Shown: positions 10,488 through 21,395 of the stretch, one piece after another
Layout of the letters: each line of letters starts with the position of its first letter
Position numbering within the stretch: the first letter of the stretch is position 1
Source: Nigrospora sphaerica
Lineage: Eukaryota; Ascomycota; Sordariomycetes; Amphisphaeriales; Apiosporaceae
Length of the DNA stretch: 64,000 nt
Reading direction: 5' to 3'
Assembly (NCBI GenBank): GCA_018287875.1
Contig: JAGVVL010000009.1
Coordinates: 682,001-746,000 of the forward strand
Made by a program: the position numbers and the translations under genes
Notes under the pieces: generated by a model
The model's database searches: none
Told to the model about the DNA's origin: nothing
The model's input: the letters and a program-made list of their open reading frames with translations, nothing else

Positions 10488-12539
10488 TCCTATTCCCCGG
10501 GTCAAGTTCTCTGCGCTTTCCATAGAAAGGGGGAATAGAAGGTTTGCACCTTAAGCAGCCCGCAAGGGCATATCCCTCTCTAGGACCACCGACATGCGCA
10601 TCCGTCCTCTCGAGCCATAGCACGACCTCCTCGACCTGCAGCCTCCTAGGATAGCACCTACGCTAGCGACACTCCGATAGAGAAGATGCCCTTTGGCACA
10701 ATCGAAGGCAGTCCGTCTCATCCTTATCTCCAGGTCCCTAGGCTGGCCTAATCTAGCTGTTCATCCCCTTCCACGGCAAGTCCTCGAACCGGTTCCATCT
10801 CTAGTCGACCCTAGTGCGAGTAGGGGACGTAGGGGCTACCCTGTTCTTCTGCCGGTCCCGCGGTCGTCGTGCTATGCTACGGCCCACCGGTATCCTAGGG
10901 TGGCGAGCCTTAGACCGGCTTCCCGTTGCTCGCCGCCATCTTTGCCGGCGAGCCGGCCATGTCTTGCCGCAGGCCTTCGGTAGGGGGTACCACCACGCCG
11001 GCATAGTACCCTGTAAGGCCTCGACTAACCTGCCCTGATCCACCATATGTTCGTCTCCGGAGCGGTACGCTGTCACCCCGAAGGGCGACACGGGCGGCCA
11101 GCTGTAGCTACTATCGCCTTAACGACTCCGTTCCCGTGTTCTTAACAACTTCCATTACTCCGTATGCACGTCCACTTCGGTATTCGTTCGATGCCCTCGC
11201 GGCTGTTAGCTGTAAGCCGTCTTAGAGCTCGGCAGGGCCGAGGGTGTCCTGTTATCGCTTTAAGAACCGAGTCGACGTCGGATGGTTTTTCTACTTAAAT
11301 CCCTCTATAAAGACGAGGGCCTTCGCTGCGCGCTTAATTTGTCGTCGATCTGGCGTCGCGCGGTGTCGATGTTCGAGGCTGCTTGCTACGTTTAGCGGGG
11401 GCGAAAAATTTTCGGTCGTGCAACGCCCGAAAATCCCGCATCACAGACCGTATCAGCACAACTCCGGACCAGCGACACGGCGACACAGCAATGGCGCCTC
11501 GCTGCACTTTCGTGCAGAATGCGTCTCTACATCGGCTCTCCCTTAGTCAATTGACCTAGGGAGATTTCCAGCCGGCGCCGCGAGGAGGCTGTAGAGTAAC
11601 ACCGCTAGTACTGTAGTGAAGATAGCTAACCGCTGGTCTTTTCATGAGGAAAGGTAGGTCTTAAACACTGTCAGATAACTAGGAATTATTTAACTGCCCG
11701 AGAGGGAAGAGGCCCTAGTGCTAATGCTTCTGTCGCACCTCAGCTACACTGGCAAGATAGGAACAGACTTCAGGGTTGTTCATCAGAGAAGACTAACGTA
11801 AGGAAAGATGCTAGACATGACAAACTATATACTGAAGCTTACTAAGACTCCTATGGAACTACTCACGTGATCCCACTAACAGGTTGTCCACCTTGTGAAT
11901 GCCCTCACGGCGCGACAGCTTCCCATTGGCAAGTGCTCTGAACAATTTGATAGGTCGATCCCCACGGCGTCGCCCCATAAGCTGTCGAACAAAGGCGACC
12001 AGTTCTCCCACCAAGAGCAGTGCCGTGTGACGCTGCCCTTTAAGTACTACTTTGCGCCGACGGACCAGGACCGCCTCGGCTACATCCGCAAATCCTTCTT
12101 CTCGCTCTCTCGGTCCAACACGTGGTACGTGGTGGGGTTTCCAAGACGCCCAAATGGCAGCTGGGCAGTGATCTCACAACAGGCACTGGCCACCAAAAGA
12201 TTGCTCAGCACGGGCGCATCTCCCAGTGAGCCGTGAGTTTGTGGCATGCTATGTTTCCTGATGACAGGGTTCCTTGGGCGCGGCAACGACAAATGCGCCA
12301 GGCTTGCGCGAGGATGGGCTCCGGCAAATGTTTCCGTTAGATAAGTATCCTTGGTGTCTTCTACTGACGGCCAGTACGAAGTAGCAGTGACGGCACGGTT
12401 AGTGGATGGCTTGCCGACGGAACTACAGTCGCATGGGCCCGCCTAAAATAATGGGCGCTTCAGGTGGGTTAGGGCCCGTGGCCTTAGCCTCCACTACCCG
12501 CTATTCTGTAGCAATCCTCTAGACCGGAACTGCCAGGTA
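10488..12539. other. Unassigned 2-kb region between LINE-X and transposon A
   Basis: I recognise no gene here. The left part (10490-11100) is GC-rich, with open stretches in several frames on both strands and no recognised motif. A short plus-strand open frame at 11895-12236 (113 codons, containing LPFKYYFAPTDQDRLGYIRK) has no family I can name and could be chance or a broken gene. The region may be decayed repeat DNA. Confidence 0.4.
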
Positions 12540-12612
12540 AGTTCGAGGACCCCCATTTGGGCCCCCCCACATTTGGGCCCCCCCCACATTTGGGCCCCCC
12601 CCCACATTTGGG
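12540..12612 (+). repeat. Left TIR of transposon A with expanded sub-repeats
   Basis: After AGTTCGAGGA there are four units of CCCC(A/CA)CATTTGGG-type sequence. Transposon C has two such units at the same end. The C-runs vary in length, suggesting slippage. The right TIR (about 16207-16254) has two units. Confidence 0.8.
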
Positions 12613-12725
12613 CCCCCCAAAAACCAGCCACCGAATTTCCAGCCCCTCGACTTCTTTTTGGATTTACTTCAGCAAATTTGCTTCAATCTATCTAAAACTT
12701 AGTATCTATATTTCATTTCTTATTA

Positions 12726-13477
12726 TAAAACAATATTTAAAAGCTGAGCTTTAACAAGCCTTAACTGCTATCGCAGCAAGGGGTGGAATTAAGCAGACCT
12801 CTCGAGATTACAGTATACCAAAGTCAACACTATAGAACTAAATTAAAGGTCATTAACATAAACCCGAAGCCTTTACAGACTAATAGAGGCTCAGCCCGGT
12901 CCAGGAAGAGTTACTTATAACTTAGATCCTGACTTAAGCTGCCCTTAGGCTTTTGCCTTCACACGCCTAAGTTAAGGAGTTCGTCGAACGAATCCTCCGG
13001 GCTCAGGGCGACAGCGAGCCACTCAGAAAGAGGTGGCTGCAGGCCTTCCTACGTAGAAACCCAGCTGTACAGGTCTAAAAGAGTCGATCCAATAACTCGT
13101 AGCATGTTAATAGCGCCTTAGTCGAGGTAATTCGTCCGTGGTTCCGATATCTTCAGCTACTAGAGATCCAGAGGGTGAAGCCGGCTAACCGCTACAACAT
13201 AAATAAAGCAGGACTCCTAGAAGGTGCTGGATCGAACAGTCTAATAATAGGAGGTTCCGAAAAACGCTCAGTTTAAAAGAAACAGCCTAGTTCTTATACT
13301 TAGACATTCTTCATTAAATGCATCTCCGTTTAAGGCCACGCCCTGCCCCTATTAGTCATTTTTAAGGACAAGACGGTTTAATAGTAATAGTTCCCGCTTA
13401 ATCTAAGCTAATTTAAAGGCTGGCAGTTTACTGTAACCGAAAACAGATAGGATATAAACTAAACAGCGCTTAAGTAG
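12726..13477 (+). pseudogene. Transposase 5' half of transposon A, heavily mutated
   Basis: Aligns along its length with the transposase of copy C at 37856-38600. It includes the psq-type HTH (start codon position now ATA), the Tc5-type HTH, and the first DDE part. Many TAG, TAA and T-rich changes replace C and G bases of copy C, the pattern expected of RIP. Homology stops near 13477. Confidence 0.82.
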
Positions 13478-13499
13478 TGAGACAGGAATAGGGAATGAT

Positions 13500-13829
13500 T
13501 GTGAGAGGCTGAGCCTTCAAGCACTATCGAAGGGGCCAAATGCTGTTTATTTTCTAGATGGGAAAGAGAGAAGAGAACCGTCTTCAGGAGGCCGGGCGCA
13601 GCGTCTCGTTAAATCTTGCGAGACTGGACCGGAACGTTCGGATAGGAACGTTCGGACCGGAACGTTCGGATCGGAACGTTCGGATCGCTGCTCAGCTCCC
13701 CCCTCCTAGGTCTTGACCACTAGCTTGGCGTTCGAATGGAGAGACCTACTCGGAGCCTCATGTGAGGGGTTCGTGAGACGCTCAGGCCAGGTGCGCCTGA
13801 GCCTATCTCCCAGGTCCCAACCTGTAACA
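13500..13829. repeat. 330-bp LTR, copy 1 (no target duplication)
   Basis: Begins TGTGAGAGGC and ends CCTGTAACA, and is nearly identical to 33410-33739. Four tandem copies of GGAACGTTCGGA-type palindromic units lie at about 13629-13687. The flanks atgat and agtgg do not match, unlike copy 2, so this copy sits at a rearranged junction. It lies between the truncated transposase and the truncated gag-protease fragment. Confidence 0.8.
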
Positions 13830-15802
13830 AGTGGCGACTTCTCGTAATCGGTGTTGGTTGTATATAGACCGCAGATAACGGGAGAATCCAGACGTTATGA
13901 TCTTCGGCCTGCCAGGCGTCGCTGGTCTTCGATAGCCATTTTTCGCTCATAACGTTAGGCGTCTGTATCGAAGGTAGGGTTTTATAGAAGCTGTCCAGCC
14001 TAGTCTATAGCGATATAATGTTCCATATATTAGGGGGTCCATTCCTTAGGGAAGAGAAGATAACGGCGACGAATATCCAGTGTTATATCGTGTGTTTCTA
14101 ACTATTTGCGACCGACTATCATGTCGTGGCGTATATTAAGGACTAGAAAATGGATTCGGGTAGTGAGATGGCTTTAGACCTAGAAGTGTCCTAGCAGGGC
14201 AATGTCCACTAGTTGCGATAGGGTACCGTCGAATCCGCCGACAAGTTGAGGATAAAAGTCACGAATAGTAGGGAGGTGTAGGTATCGGAGGAGCCTTTAA
14301 GCGAAGGCCATGCTTATAAATAGGTATCCACTTACTCCAGTATCGACGAGGGTATAGGCAGAGAGAGATAATCTATTATAAGCTATAGTATAAGGGAAAG
14401 TAAACGGTCTTCCCCTTAGGTGCTTGCTTAAAAAATTAGAGGATCGCTTATCCCGCGTGTTCTTAATATCGACGACTTCCCTTAAATCGGAGTCCACTTG
14501 TCCAAGGGTATCTAGTTTTTCGAATCCGTGATATCTTCGACTCGGTCGGAGTCAGGAATCTCGGTTATAAGACTATCGGCGTTCGAATAGGGACGGGGAG
14601 TTGCTATTTACTAGCTGACTAAAGCGTTGATGCGGTTTAAGCGGTCGATATTGACTCGCTTCTCCAGGCAGTTATTAACGTAGTGGCCAGGCTTTTCACA
14701 GTTAAGACAGAGTCGGTTCTTTAAAAGGCGTTGGAGCTTATCGGGTCTATGTTAACGTGCTAGGGTTAAGGTAGTATAACGCTTCTCCGATAACTTAGCA
14801 GACTCCGATTAGTCGACGGCGGGGATAAGGGTTCGGCAAGTGCTGCTACGGTTTCCGCGGTTTATGCGACGTCTAGGGTCGTCACTCTTGGCAGACTAGA
14901 GGACCAGTGCAATCTAGGCGGCCTCGGTTGTAAACACGTCGAATCCAATGCTGCTCTTAATGTAGGAGGAGGCCAGTGCCGTTTGCAACTCTGTTGTAAG
15001 CTTTCGGTTAAAGAGGCGCTTCCAATCCGTCTTAACTTGGCCAGTTTCGCTGGCAAGTCGAAGGAACTTGTTTTTAAAGACCTGGAAATCTATTCCTATA
15101 GCCATATAGAGGTTCTTAAATTCTAAAGAGGCAGCCTCTATTTAGTTGGGGTTATAGTACTGTTACTAGAGATGCGCTATTAAGGCCTTATACGACTGGA
15201 TTAGAGTGGGGTGCGTCTGTTGGAGGTAGGGCTAGAGATCATCGCTAGCCTCTCTGCCGAGGCGGTCTTCGATATAGGCCTGCTTGGAGAGATCTGTGGG
15301 GAAACAGGAAGCGTTCACTAGGATCTTGTTCTTGACCTGACGGAACCAAGTCTCGAACTTGACGATGTCCTTAGACTTCTGATTGTAGAAAACCGGGGGG
15401 TCAGGGAGGCGCTTAACCTCCAGTCGGGAGCCCTCAACATCGGGAAGTACAGGCAATAGTGTGCCTTAGGTACTTCCTGCCGTCTGCCGGATCAAGGTAG
15501 CCATCTACTGTTGGAGATCCTTTATCTGTCTCTTTAGCTTAAGGCGTCTGTGGCGCTCTTAGACGAATCTGGACTCGGTGTCGTCAACGTCGCTGGTGTT
15601 ATTTGTATCGGCGGAACCCTCACGGGTATTGTCGGGGTCATCCTTGTGAGTTTCTGTGATCCGGTGGAGGGATCCACCCCATTTGGCCGGTATCTTAGCG
15701 GTGTGTGTGGGTCGCGCTTGCAGCTGCGTACCCGTCGGAATGTCTGTAGGGTTTGGGATATTGATAGAAGCCTTCCCAGGCGGATAAGGAGACCTGTAGT
15801 TA
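13830..15802 (-). pseudogene. Gypsy gag-protease fragment, reverse strand, truncated
   Basis: Minus-strand reading from 15802 gives a retrotransposon gag in broken frames. It has a capsid-like part (about 15456-14900, containing KFETWFRQVKNKILVNASCF), a CCHC zinc knuckle CLNCEKPGHYVNNC (about 14720-14670), and an aspartic protease with YTLVDTGVSG (DTG at about 14344-14336). Pol is missing beyond about 13830. The LTR at 15803-16018 is of the same family as 3577-3782, so this supplies the gag-PR part that the first gypsy copy lacks in this window. Stop codons make it non-functional. Confidence 0.82.
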
Positions 15803-16018
15803 TGTCACGGTTCAAGGAACGAAGGATCTGTTGATAACCCAAAGGTTCTATTGAGATGCGAAAACTACAGGTGAAGAGGAAAAGAAGAGGAGGAACAGGC
15901 TCCTCTCAGTCACTGTTTGGCAGGAATATATCCAGCCAGCGGCGGTACGTACCGCCAGGCAGCGGTAAGTCGTCCATGCGTTGCCATGCCCTTGTACCTA
16001 TGTACCCATGCCGTAACA
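15803..16018 (-). repeat. 5' LTR of the reverse-strand gypsy fragment
   Basis: A 216-bp reverse-complement relative of the LTR at 3577-3782, with TG...CA ends. It is inserted in the 3' part of transposon A's transposase. The flanking ctaat (16019-16023) is the presumed target duplication; its partner was lost with the left part of the element. Confidence 0.85.
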
Positions 16019-16254
16019 CTAATTCGAAGTTCGCGAACATCGAAGATATCCACCGAGCTTAATTGGCGGTCAGAGAGGCTGAAAGTGGTCTAGATGAAGA
16101 GAGCGATAGCGAAAGCCTAAGTGAGGCTGGTTCTTGTATTCGAGTTGTTATTAATTGAGGCTGCATATGAAGTTCTGTTGATAGGGTTGGTTTTGAGTGT
16201 GGTTTTTTTGTGGGGCCCAAATGTGGGGGGGGCCCAAATGGGGGTCCTCGAACT

Positions 16255-17238
16255 TAACGCCTCTATCATCGCATGCCACATTACCCAAAGGCACCTTTTC
16301 TAAGATACAGTTCAACTGGGACCTTTTGGGATTGACGGGTGTTGCGGTTGGATTCGCCGTCCAAATCCCCGGCGTCCGAGTCCGTCTCGTCATCATCATA
16401 ATGCCGTCGACAGACCAACGTTGCCTATTCGCTTCTCCACGTCCTCGGTCACCTCAAACCCCTGCCAAACCTGCTGTACCGCCCTCAGTCCCAGTGTGCA
16501 TTGCGCCAAGCTCTCATAATCGGCGGATACCGACCGGGCAGCCTAGCGCCCGCTGCGCCTCTGCAGCTTTCCTGGGCCTTTTGGAGCTAAATGGGCACGA
16601 CGCGTGCATACAAGTAAATCCCAGGGTTCGGCAGCAGATAGAGCATGCCGACGAGAGGCGACGCGCCTTAGGACATGCGCGTCAGCCATCCCTGCGAGTC
16701 CTCTGCCAATCACCTCCCGCCGCCCATATTTCGAACCTGACGACACGACGAACCGATCGACGCCCAAACCGCACATCGTAGCGCCTTATGCAGATTACGT
16801 TTCCTACAGTTAGTGCAGGGTTGGAAGGAGAAGAGAGTGGAGCCATCTTGCTGACGTTGCCAGCATCTTTGGACCCCATTCCGCTCTAGTTGGCCTTGGC
16901 GAGCGTACGGTCGGCCACCCGGAAAATAGAACGGTATCCATTGCCCGTTGCCGAGATCCACTGATCGAGGCTGAGGTAAGATCTAGGCGTCCCTTGTTAT
17001 GCTTGCTGCTGTTCACTGCCATGATGCTATTTTCAGCTGTGAGGGTGATAAAGGCGTAGGCAGACCATGGCTCGAGTGCCGTCGGGTGGTGTACTCATAT
17101 AAAACCAACCTCGCCGCCGCTCAATCGGTCGTGGTTTCCTCTATCATCATCGTCTTCAACTGTCATCAATCTTCTGCTTGGATACCTTCTTACTGATACC
17201 CGCCTATCTCGCCGTTCCCCATATGTCCCTTCGCCATC
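16255..17238. other. Intergenic, upstream of the SDR gene
   Basis: No convincing gene. Open frames overlap in several frames around 16400-16800 without recognisable motifs. A TATA-like catataaaac lies at about 17095-17104, roughly 140 bp upstream of the SDR start, and CT-rich stretches follow it. These are plausible core-promoter elements. Confidence 0.4.
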
Positions 17239-18433
17239 ATGTTTGCCCTCGGCTCCCCGACCTTTACAGAGTCCTCGCTGCCCAGCCAGCACGAAAAAGC
17301 AAGTTTCGCCACGAGCAGCACGGCCACGACCCCGTACTGCACTTCTTTCTTCCCTGCTAATAGCTGAGTCCCGCAGGTCTTCATAGTGACCGGTGCCTCC
17401 AGTGGCTTCGGTCTCGAACTCGCCAAACTGCTCTACAGCAAAGACGCGACTGTGTACCTCGCCACGCGCTCGGCACCTAAAGCTGAAGCCGCGATATCCA
17501 CTCTCCGCGGCTTGTTCCCGTCCTCGCGTGGCACCCTCTCCTTCCTGCCCCTAGACCTCGCCGACTTGCCCACCATCCCGCAGGCTGCCGCGACCTTTGC
17601 CGCCCGCGAGAACCGGCTAGATGTCCTATGGAACAATGCGGGCGTGATGCTACCGGCTCCCGCCGAGGCGCGCACGAAACAGGGATTCGAGGCGCAGTTG
17701 GGCGTCAACGTGCTTGGGCCCTTGCTGTTCACGCTCGCGCTGCGACCCATCTTGGAAGCGACGGCGCGGACGGCCGAGCCTGGCGCCGTACGTGTGGCGT
17801 GGGTCTCGTCCCGCGCCGTCGGTGGTGCGCCGCGGCCCGCCATTGATTTTGATAACATCAATTACGAGGCGAAAGAGGAGGGTGCGTGGACGCAGTACGC
17901 TCGCAGCAAGGCGGGTGTTGTTATACTCGCGGCCGAATTTGCAAGACGCGCGGCTGCTGAGGGCATCCTGAGTGTGGTATTTACAAACCCTTCCCCCCGA
18001 CCTGCATCAGTAGATGAGCCCCGTATTGATGTTTGTGCTAACTACTACGTAGAGCATTGACCCTGGCGTCGCAACGACCGACTTGCAACGCACCATGTCG
18101 CCTGGAAGACAATGCCTCGTTGTAAGTTATCTTCAAGTTCCACTTCCGAGTAGTAACTCTTCTAATCTGCCCATAGAAAATGTTGGGCTATGATGCGAAG
18201 ATGGGCGCCTATACTCAACTATTTGCCGGCCTCAGCCCGGTCGTGGCCAAGGAGTATCGAGACGGGCTTTGGGGTACAGTTTTTGGGTCCGACCGAATCA
18301 CGATTTCTTACTAACAGGATTTATAGTCACCCCGGTGGGTAAACTCAAGCCAGCGCGGACCGACTTCTTCGAGGAGGAGTTGAGGAGGAAATACTGGGAC
18401 TGGGCCGAGAAACAAATCCTGCAGTATTTGTAG
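17239..18433 (+). CDS. Short-chain dehydrogenase/reductase, five exons
   Basis: An NAD(P)-dependent oxidoreductase of the classical SDR fold (retinol-dehydrogenase-like). Inferred exons: 17239-17298, 17377-17976, 18053-18121, 18177-18273, 18327-18433; the predicted protein is 310 residues. It shows the cofactor motif TGASSGFG (residues about 25-32), the structural NNAG, a catalytic Ser in VSSRAV, and the YARSK active site (YxxxK). Intron 1 is a GC-AG intron (GCAAGT...GCAG). Introns 2-4 start GTATTT, GTAAGT and GTACAG. The start was chosen because MFALGSPTF...LPSQ precedes the splice as in related fungal SDRs. The substrate is unknown. It converges with the bZIP pseudogene, with about 106 bp between their ends. 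No lesion is visible. Confidence 0.9.
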
Positions 18434-18539
18434 GCGTCATTTTTCGTTCAATTTTCTCAGATTTCCCTCGTTCCGTTTATAGAGCCTTCCGAGTCATTTG
18501 AATATACCAGGAAACTGCACTGGTTCATTGCAGATCACA

Positions 18540-19758
18540 TTACGTACATGGTTGAGAAGCATCCTTCTCAAACAACCCCCCTCGCCCAGCCTCCCACACC
18601 TCTCCACGCATCACCCGCCAACAGGCACTGGATCTTTGCACCTCGCTATCCTTGTCGCCAGCAAGAATTCCCCACTTCTCTAGCCACCAAGACATGGCCT
18701 CCCAACTACGGGCGTCCCAGGGCGAACCTTTTCCGCGTCCATGCATAGAACCGTGCAAAGAGCCCCAGCAGCGCAGTCCACCGTGCATCATATCGAAGCA
18801 GAATTCGTCCTCGTCAAAGTTCCTCCGTCTGCCAATGCCGCCGCCTGGAGCACGCGGTCTCGCACCGACGCCCATGGGATCAGGTCAATGTACGGGTGGT
18901 ACTTTTGTGCCATTTGAAGCTCGGTGGGTCTCAGGTCGTGCGGAATGTGGCTCCATCGGCTCGCGAGGGTTTCTTGTCTGGCTACAACAGCATTGTTCGC
19001 ATTATCTTCCAGGTTAAACACGGACACCGCGTCGTAATCCAGCAAGCTCTCTTTAGTGTACCCCAGGTGTTGTGAACTCAACAGCTGAGCATACAAGTAA
19101 GACATGGGCGAGAGAATGATATTGTCTGCTGGCATATGCGGTTCCAAGCCAGCAATACGCGCTTCTTCCAAGGATGGCCACCTCGGTGGATAATGCAGAG
19201 AGGCCAGCAGCCCGAAGCCAGCGGTAAGAATCTCCCTGATCTCGAGGGGTCGGTAGATGGCCCAAACGGCGCCGAGCCAGTCGAGCGAGGCTGTCTGCGC
19301 CGCGCGCTCGAACAGAGAGGGCTCGATTGCGTGTCCCAGGGCGATGAGGCCGTATTTCACCAGGTCGCGCAGAAAGAAGTTCTCCTTGGCCATGATTCGG
19401 ACCACCACGTCACCCGACTCGCGCGGAAAGGTGAAAAGTAAGTGGAACAACTCAGCCGAAGCGAAATTGGCCATAGTGCAGGAAGAGGTTACAACGTTCC
19501 TTGCACCGTGACCGCCAGGGGGGACCGATCTAGTGTTTACCTGGGTACCGGGCTTTTCATTTGGCGTTTGCTCCCCTACCGCCCAGAGGGTGATGGCCAT
19601 CTCCTCCAGGGCTCGGATCCTGGCTTTCTGTCGCGCCCCGATAGTGTATCTCTTGTTAGCGAAAATAAGATTTGAGCGTGGGTAGGCCACTGACGATAGG
19701 CCCTTTGGGCTTCGGCATTCTGGCGCCGGCGTTTGCCGCTAATCTCATTAGATGACAT
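18540..19758 (-). pseudogene. bZIP transcription factor with DUF3425 domain, damaged
   Basis: Exon 1 (19758-19695) encodes a bZIP basic region, GKRRRQNAEAQRAYR (N-x7-R spacing). The frame resumes at 19638 as ARQKARIRALEEM. The DUF3425 region follows (HPYIDLIPWASVRDRV near 18860), then FDEDEFCFDMMHGGLRCWG and SWEAMSWWLEKWGIL (18800-18650) in another frame. Two defects are visible. The 56-bp first intron has donor GTCAGT and a branch-like GCTAAC but ends CG, not AG. A frameshift near 18835 separates the two halves of DUF3425. Such factors often regulate stress response or secondary metabolism. It could be a working gene only if the intron uses another site and the shift is an assembly error. 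Confidence 0.8.
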
Positions 19759-21395
19759 ACTGAGGGCCCTGGAACGAACTCGAAGGAAATGATGAACCGA
19801 TGATGAAAGTAGGAAACCTTGAGTCCGCGTAGAAAAGTCCTGTCGGATTGAATGGTGTGTTCGTTAGGAATGAGTAAGCACTAGCCGACACAGCCCCCTC
19901 TCTACCTCATGTAAGCCGACTCGATGCCCGAAACGACATAGCACCGCCAGCCATCTTGCCAAGGACTATGAATTAGCTAAGGCTGGTTAGCAAGATCATA
20001 GGGCAATGCGTGCATGATTTTTGCAGTGGGAATGGCAAACACCAAACGAAGCATCCTAGATTTCCTGTAATTAGGAACTTTAATTGCACACGGCTCGCGC
20101 AGCTTGTCTAGATTCATCAACCCGGTATTTTTTGCCTCCTAGTCCCTTTAATCATTTGTAACGTGAAGCTTAAAAGTTATTTTAAGCTATATACAGCCGG
20201 ACCGCTAAACGAAGGGGCTGCAAGTCGACCATCTTTAGCCGTTTCTCGCTGACAGTATGGACAGCTTAGGCCATATCTGGGGTTCCTTAAAGCCACCGAA
20301 GGATCGCCATCTATATAATGAAGAATGCACCAGAGTTAACTTTTTCTTATCAAATGGGAGTAAGTGTAATTAGCAACAAAGTTTCACCCATCCAATGTGG
20401 ATGGCGACCACCATTAGCTAGGAAAGGGTGGGATAAGTCATAAGGATCGCTCCTAAGGCCATAAGAGCACGTAGTATCTTAGTTTATTCCGTCTAATCAT
20501 ACGACTAGTTTACTTATAGAAAGTCTACCATAGTACGCGGCCCTTTAATAGCCCGGTATCTGAAGCAAGTCGGCGTGTGTAAAAGCCCTTTAAACAGATA
20601 CAGTGAGTCTCGTATAGTGGAAAGTGAGCTCAATTGATTTTGTCACCAGGTGTATACCAAACTCGGTACCGCAACCATTGCAACCAAAAAATGCCATCGC
20701 CATACTAACGACAATACCGGAGGTTCTCTTCAGTCTTTGGGCCAAATCAAGATGTGTCTCGAACTTTGCTGAACGGACTGCACTCAGCATGCAGGGTGCG
20801 TGCCTAGCTCTCGGGTTTTGTGTGCTCTTTATCACCATCGGATCGCGCAATTGGGCTGCCGTCACTAAGCTTCTGTGCTTCGCCTTCGGGCTGATGTCCG
20901 TCTTTGAGCTTTGCCTCTGCCCCCTAAGCTTTATCTTGCAAATTGGGTCATTTCGGACATGCTAAAGGGCCTTACTCTTTGGGCTCGCCAGGCAATACAT
21001 ATAGCGCCGCCTTATGGTGCTGGCGTTTCCGAAACTGGGGAATCATAAACGTTCACTGGAACTGGGGGAACATATATATTAACAGAAATTCCATCATCGA
21101 AAAGCCGCTATGGGTATCCTACTCTAGTCGGCTCTCCGTGGTACACGGTGAGTACTTTCTACGTCCTCAAACCACTGGTCTTAAAGAAGATCGATCCCGT
21201 GAAGCTAACATCAGAATCCGCTTGACTAAATGTTAACGATCAACACTGTACTCCCATTAGAAGAAGGGCAGGAAGTCCGTCTTACATCTGCTCGAAATGA
21301 ATTATAATACAGCCTGCTATGTGAAATCCAATTGCAACCCCTTTACTAACCACATTTATTTTATTTAGGATATCGGTACACACTAATAGGCTGGG
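19759..21395. other. Intergenic, AT-rich, no recognised gene
   Basis: Contains the bZIP upstream region. A 113-codon plus-strand open frame at 20624-20965 encodes two hydrophobic stretches but overlaps a similar-length minus frame. I recognise neither as a family. The 20000-20560 part is AT-rich with many stops in all frames and may be decayed repeat DNA. Confidence 0.4.

Larger units (their letters stand above)
12540..16254 (+). mobile_element. Transposon A, Fot1/pogo-like, interrupted by LTR-element sequence
   Basis: The left terminal inverted repeat starts AGTTCGAGGACCCCC at 12540 and the right one ends in its complement at 16254. Both are flanked by TA (12538-12539 and 16255-16256), the target of Fot1/pogo/Tc1-type elements. 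Transposase sequence is present only at the two ends: HTH part to DDE core up to about 13477, and the acidic C-terminus from 16019. In between are a 330-bp LTR and a gag-protease fragment. Copies B and C show that about half of the transposase gene was lost in the process. Confidence 0.88.

Noticed and set aside
10488..12539. Starship or other giant element, or a tyrosine recombinase, in the unassigned region
   Set aside because: No recombinase motif and no recognisable boundary; only short frames.
13628..13687. CRISPR-like palindromic repeat array
   Set aside because: Units are about 14 bp with no spacers, in a eukaryotic LTR; they are LTR sub-repeats.
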